64,000 bases of DNA from an uncultured Ectothiorhodospiraceae bacterium. Lineage in GTDB: Bacteria > Pseudomonadota > Gammaproteobacteria > XJ16 > Halofilaceae. The notes under the pieces were generated by a model that ran no database searches, was not told the DNA's origin, and saw only the letters and a program-made list of their open reading frames with translations. The translations under genes were made by a program, and so were the position numbers. Below, piece by piece: positions 62,731 through 64,000 of this stretch. How positions within the stretch are numbered: the first letter of the stretch is position 1; every line of letters starts with the position of its first letter. The stretch lies in the NCBI GenBank assembly GCA_913055615.1, contig CAJXKK010000002.1:62001-126000 (forward strand). The letters are read 5' to 3'.

Positions 62731-62817
62731 GCCCGGATGGCGGAATGGGTAGACGCAAGGGACTTAAAATCCCTCGGCCGCAAGGCCGTGCCGGTTCAAG
62801 TCCGGCTCCGGGCACCA
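62731..62817 (+). tRNA. tRNA-Leu (anticodon TAA)
   Basis: The acceptor stem GCCCGGA pairs with TCCGGGC. The anticodon loop CTTAAAA gives TAA. A long variable arm (CTCGGCCGCAAGGCCGT) marks a class II tRNA, and the T loop contains GTTCAAGTC. CCA is encoded. Confidence 0.97.
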
Positions 62818-62901
62818 TTTCAGGCACAACCGAAGGACGTTTACGAGTGGTGAGGCGAGTAGCCGCCCGTCCGTGGGCGGGTCCCCGCGCGGGGTGGGCC
62901 G

Positions 62902-64000
62902 TCAAACGCGCAGCAGCAGGTACTGGCGCTCCCATGAGCTGATGACGCGGAAGTAGGCGCGGTACTCGGTGCGCTTGGCCGCGAGATAGGCCTGCGTGAA
63001 GCGCTCGCCCATGAGCTGGTGGAGGGTCCGGCACTCCTCCAGTGCATCCAGGGCCCGGTCGAGGTCGGATGGCAGATTCTGACCGGCCTTGTAGCCGACG
63101 CTCTGCAGCGGCGGTCGGGGCTCGATCTGCTCCATCATCCCCAGATACCCGCACACCAGATTGGTCGCCATCGCGAGGTACGGGTTGGCGTCCGCGCCGG
63201 CGATCCGGCTCTCAATCCGGGTCGCCTCGGGAGAGCTGTGCGGCGCGCGCAGGCCGACCGTACGGTTGTCGTAGCCCCATTCGGTATTGATCGGCGCAGC
63301 CAGATTGCCTGGCGCGAGGCGCCGGTAGGAATTCACGTTCGGCGCCAGATAGGCGATGGCCGATGGCAGGTAGCGCTGCAGGCCGCCCATATAATGCTGG
63401 AACAGCCGACTCGGTTGGCCATCGTCGCTGGCGAAGATATTCTCGCCGCTCTCGCTGTCCGTCACGCTCTGATGGATATGCAGCGAACTCCCGGGCTCGT
63501 GTTGCATCGGCTTGGCCATGAACGTCGCATAGATACCGAACTCGAAAGCGACCTCGCGCAGCGTGCGCTTGAACATGAAGATCTGATCGGCCAGGTCGAG
63601 GGGCGACCCGTGCTGGAAATTGATCTCCATCTGGCCGGAGCCTTCCTCCTGGATCAGCGTATCGATATCGAGATCGAGCGCTTCGCAGTAGTCGTACATC
63701 TTCTCGAACAGCGGATCGAACTCGTTGACCGCATCGATCGAGTAGGCCTGGCTGGACGCGCCCTGACGACCGGAGCGGCCGATCGGTGCCTCCAGCGGGT
63801 AATCGGGATCGGTGTTCTTCTGGACGAGGTAGAACTCCACCTCCGGCGCGACGACCGGCTTCCAGCCGCGCTCTTGGAACAGTTCGAGCACGCGGTGCAG
63901 GACGTAGCGCGGGGCGAGGTCGACCGGCTCGCCGTTGAGGTAGTAGCAATCGTGGATGACCTGGGCCGTCGGTTCGTCGACCCACGGTACCAGGCGCATG
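62902..64000 (-). CDS. Glutamine synthetase family protein, gamma-glutamylputrescine synthetase-like (5' end outside window)
   Basis: The visible C-terminal 366 codons contain the glutamine synthetase catalytic core: VVAPEVEFYLVQ, GSGQMEINFQHGSPLDLADQ, the ammonia/ATP His motif PGSSLHIHQSV, APNVNSYRRL, NRTVGLRAPHSSPEATRIES and ADANPYLAMATNLVCGYLGM. The sequence lacks the GlnA adenylylation-loop tyrosine motif and resembles PuuA/PauA, which ligate glutamate to putrescine in polyamine catabolism. Substrate assignment is an inference. Two GC-rich hairpins (for example CCGCCC/GGGCGG at 62863-62880) follow its stop. Confidence 0.85.
   Translation of the reverse strand, partial: MRLVPWVDEPTAQVIHDCYYLNGEPVDLAPRYVLHRVLELFQERGWKPVVAPEVEFYLVQKNTDPDYPLEAPIGRSGRQGASSQAYSIDAVNEFDPLFEKMYDYCEALDLDIDTLIQEEGSGQMEINFQHGSPLDLADQIFMFKRTLREVAFEFGIYATFMAKPMQHEPGSSLHIHQSVTDSESGENIFASDDGQPSRLFQHYMGGLQRYLPSAIAYLAPNVNSYRRLAPGNLAAPINTEWGYDNRTVGLRAPHSSPEATRIESRIAGADANPYLAMATNLVCGYLGMMEQIEPRPPLQSVGYKAGQNLPSDLDRALDALEECRTLHQLMGERFTQAYLAAKRTEYRAYFRVISSWERQYLLLRV

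Overview
The window is high-GC, gene-dense DNA from a gammaproteobacterial chromosome. It has the Gram-negative envelope genes bamE, lolCD, msbA, lpxK, kdsB and exbBD, and several gene orders typical of Gammaproteobacteria: methyltransferase-rnhA-dnaQ; ratA-rnfH beside smpB, bamE and fur; csiV-mfd; nrdR-ribD-ribE-ribBA-ribH-nusB-thiL-pgpA; maf-yceD-rpmF-plsX-fabH; gacA-uvrC-pgsA-tRNA(Gly, Cys, Leu). A purple-sulfur or halophile-like lineage (Chromatiales/Ectothiorhodospiraceae) or a Pseudomonas-like relative would fit, but no 16S gene is present and the genus is not called. I see no CRISPR array, prophage, insertion sequence, rRNA or replication origin.

Layout. 1-4.8 kb: signalling genes (a CHASE2 Ser/Thr kinase cut by the left edge, a GAF/HD-GYP protein, a double cNMP-binding/rhodanese protein). 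5-12 kb: a YafS-like methyltransferase, rnhA, dnaQ, smpB, ratA, rnfH, bamE, fur, recN and nadK. 12.4-23 kb: mutS, pncC, a small coiled-coil protein, csiV, mfd, the agmatine-to-putrescine pair aguAB and a small secreted protein. 23.5-33.8 kb: lolCD, a DUF2062 protein, comEC and the envelope run exbB-exbD-msbA-lpxK-trm112-like-kdsB-nudF. 34-41 kb: a DUF7931 protein, purB, fumC, a DUF924 protein, rlmM, a small lipoprotein, thiD and thpR. 41.3-48.1 kb: a more accessory stretch with a membrane protein, a six-hairpin glycosidase-like protein plus GT4 glycosyltransferase pair, an AT-rich gap, an EAL protein, a frameshifted gene remnant and an outer-membrane beta-barrel. 48.2-54.9 kb: the riboflavin/thiamine operon, which contains an HslV/proteasome-like protein. 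54.9-62.9 kb: the fatty-acid/L32 cluster, gacA-udg-uvrC-pgsA and three tRNAs. The right edge cuts a glutamine-synthetase-family gene.

The most notable observations are these. (1) An uncharacterised Ntn-hydrolase-like protein with a Ser in the Thr1 position is translationally packed between ribD and ribE. (2) A family of four intergenic elements of about 155-190 bp has long terminal inverted repeats that share a TTCTCGC-AAGGCGC-like end; one copy has perfect 31-bp arms. (3) A REPIN-like doublet has compensatory stem changes, and one arm supplies the nudF stop codon. (4) RibBA has a degenerate GTP cyclohydrolase II half. (5) A 23-bp duplication over an outer-membrane protein start codon creates a nine-codon upstream ORF that ends on the real start. 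Most remaining genes are ordinary housekeeping genes with compact, overlapping operon structure (many ATGA or GTGA junctions).
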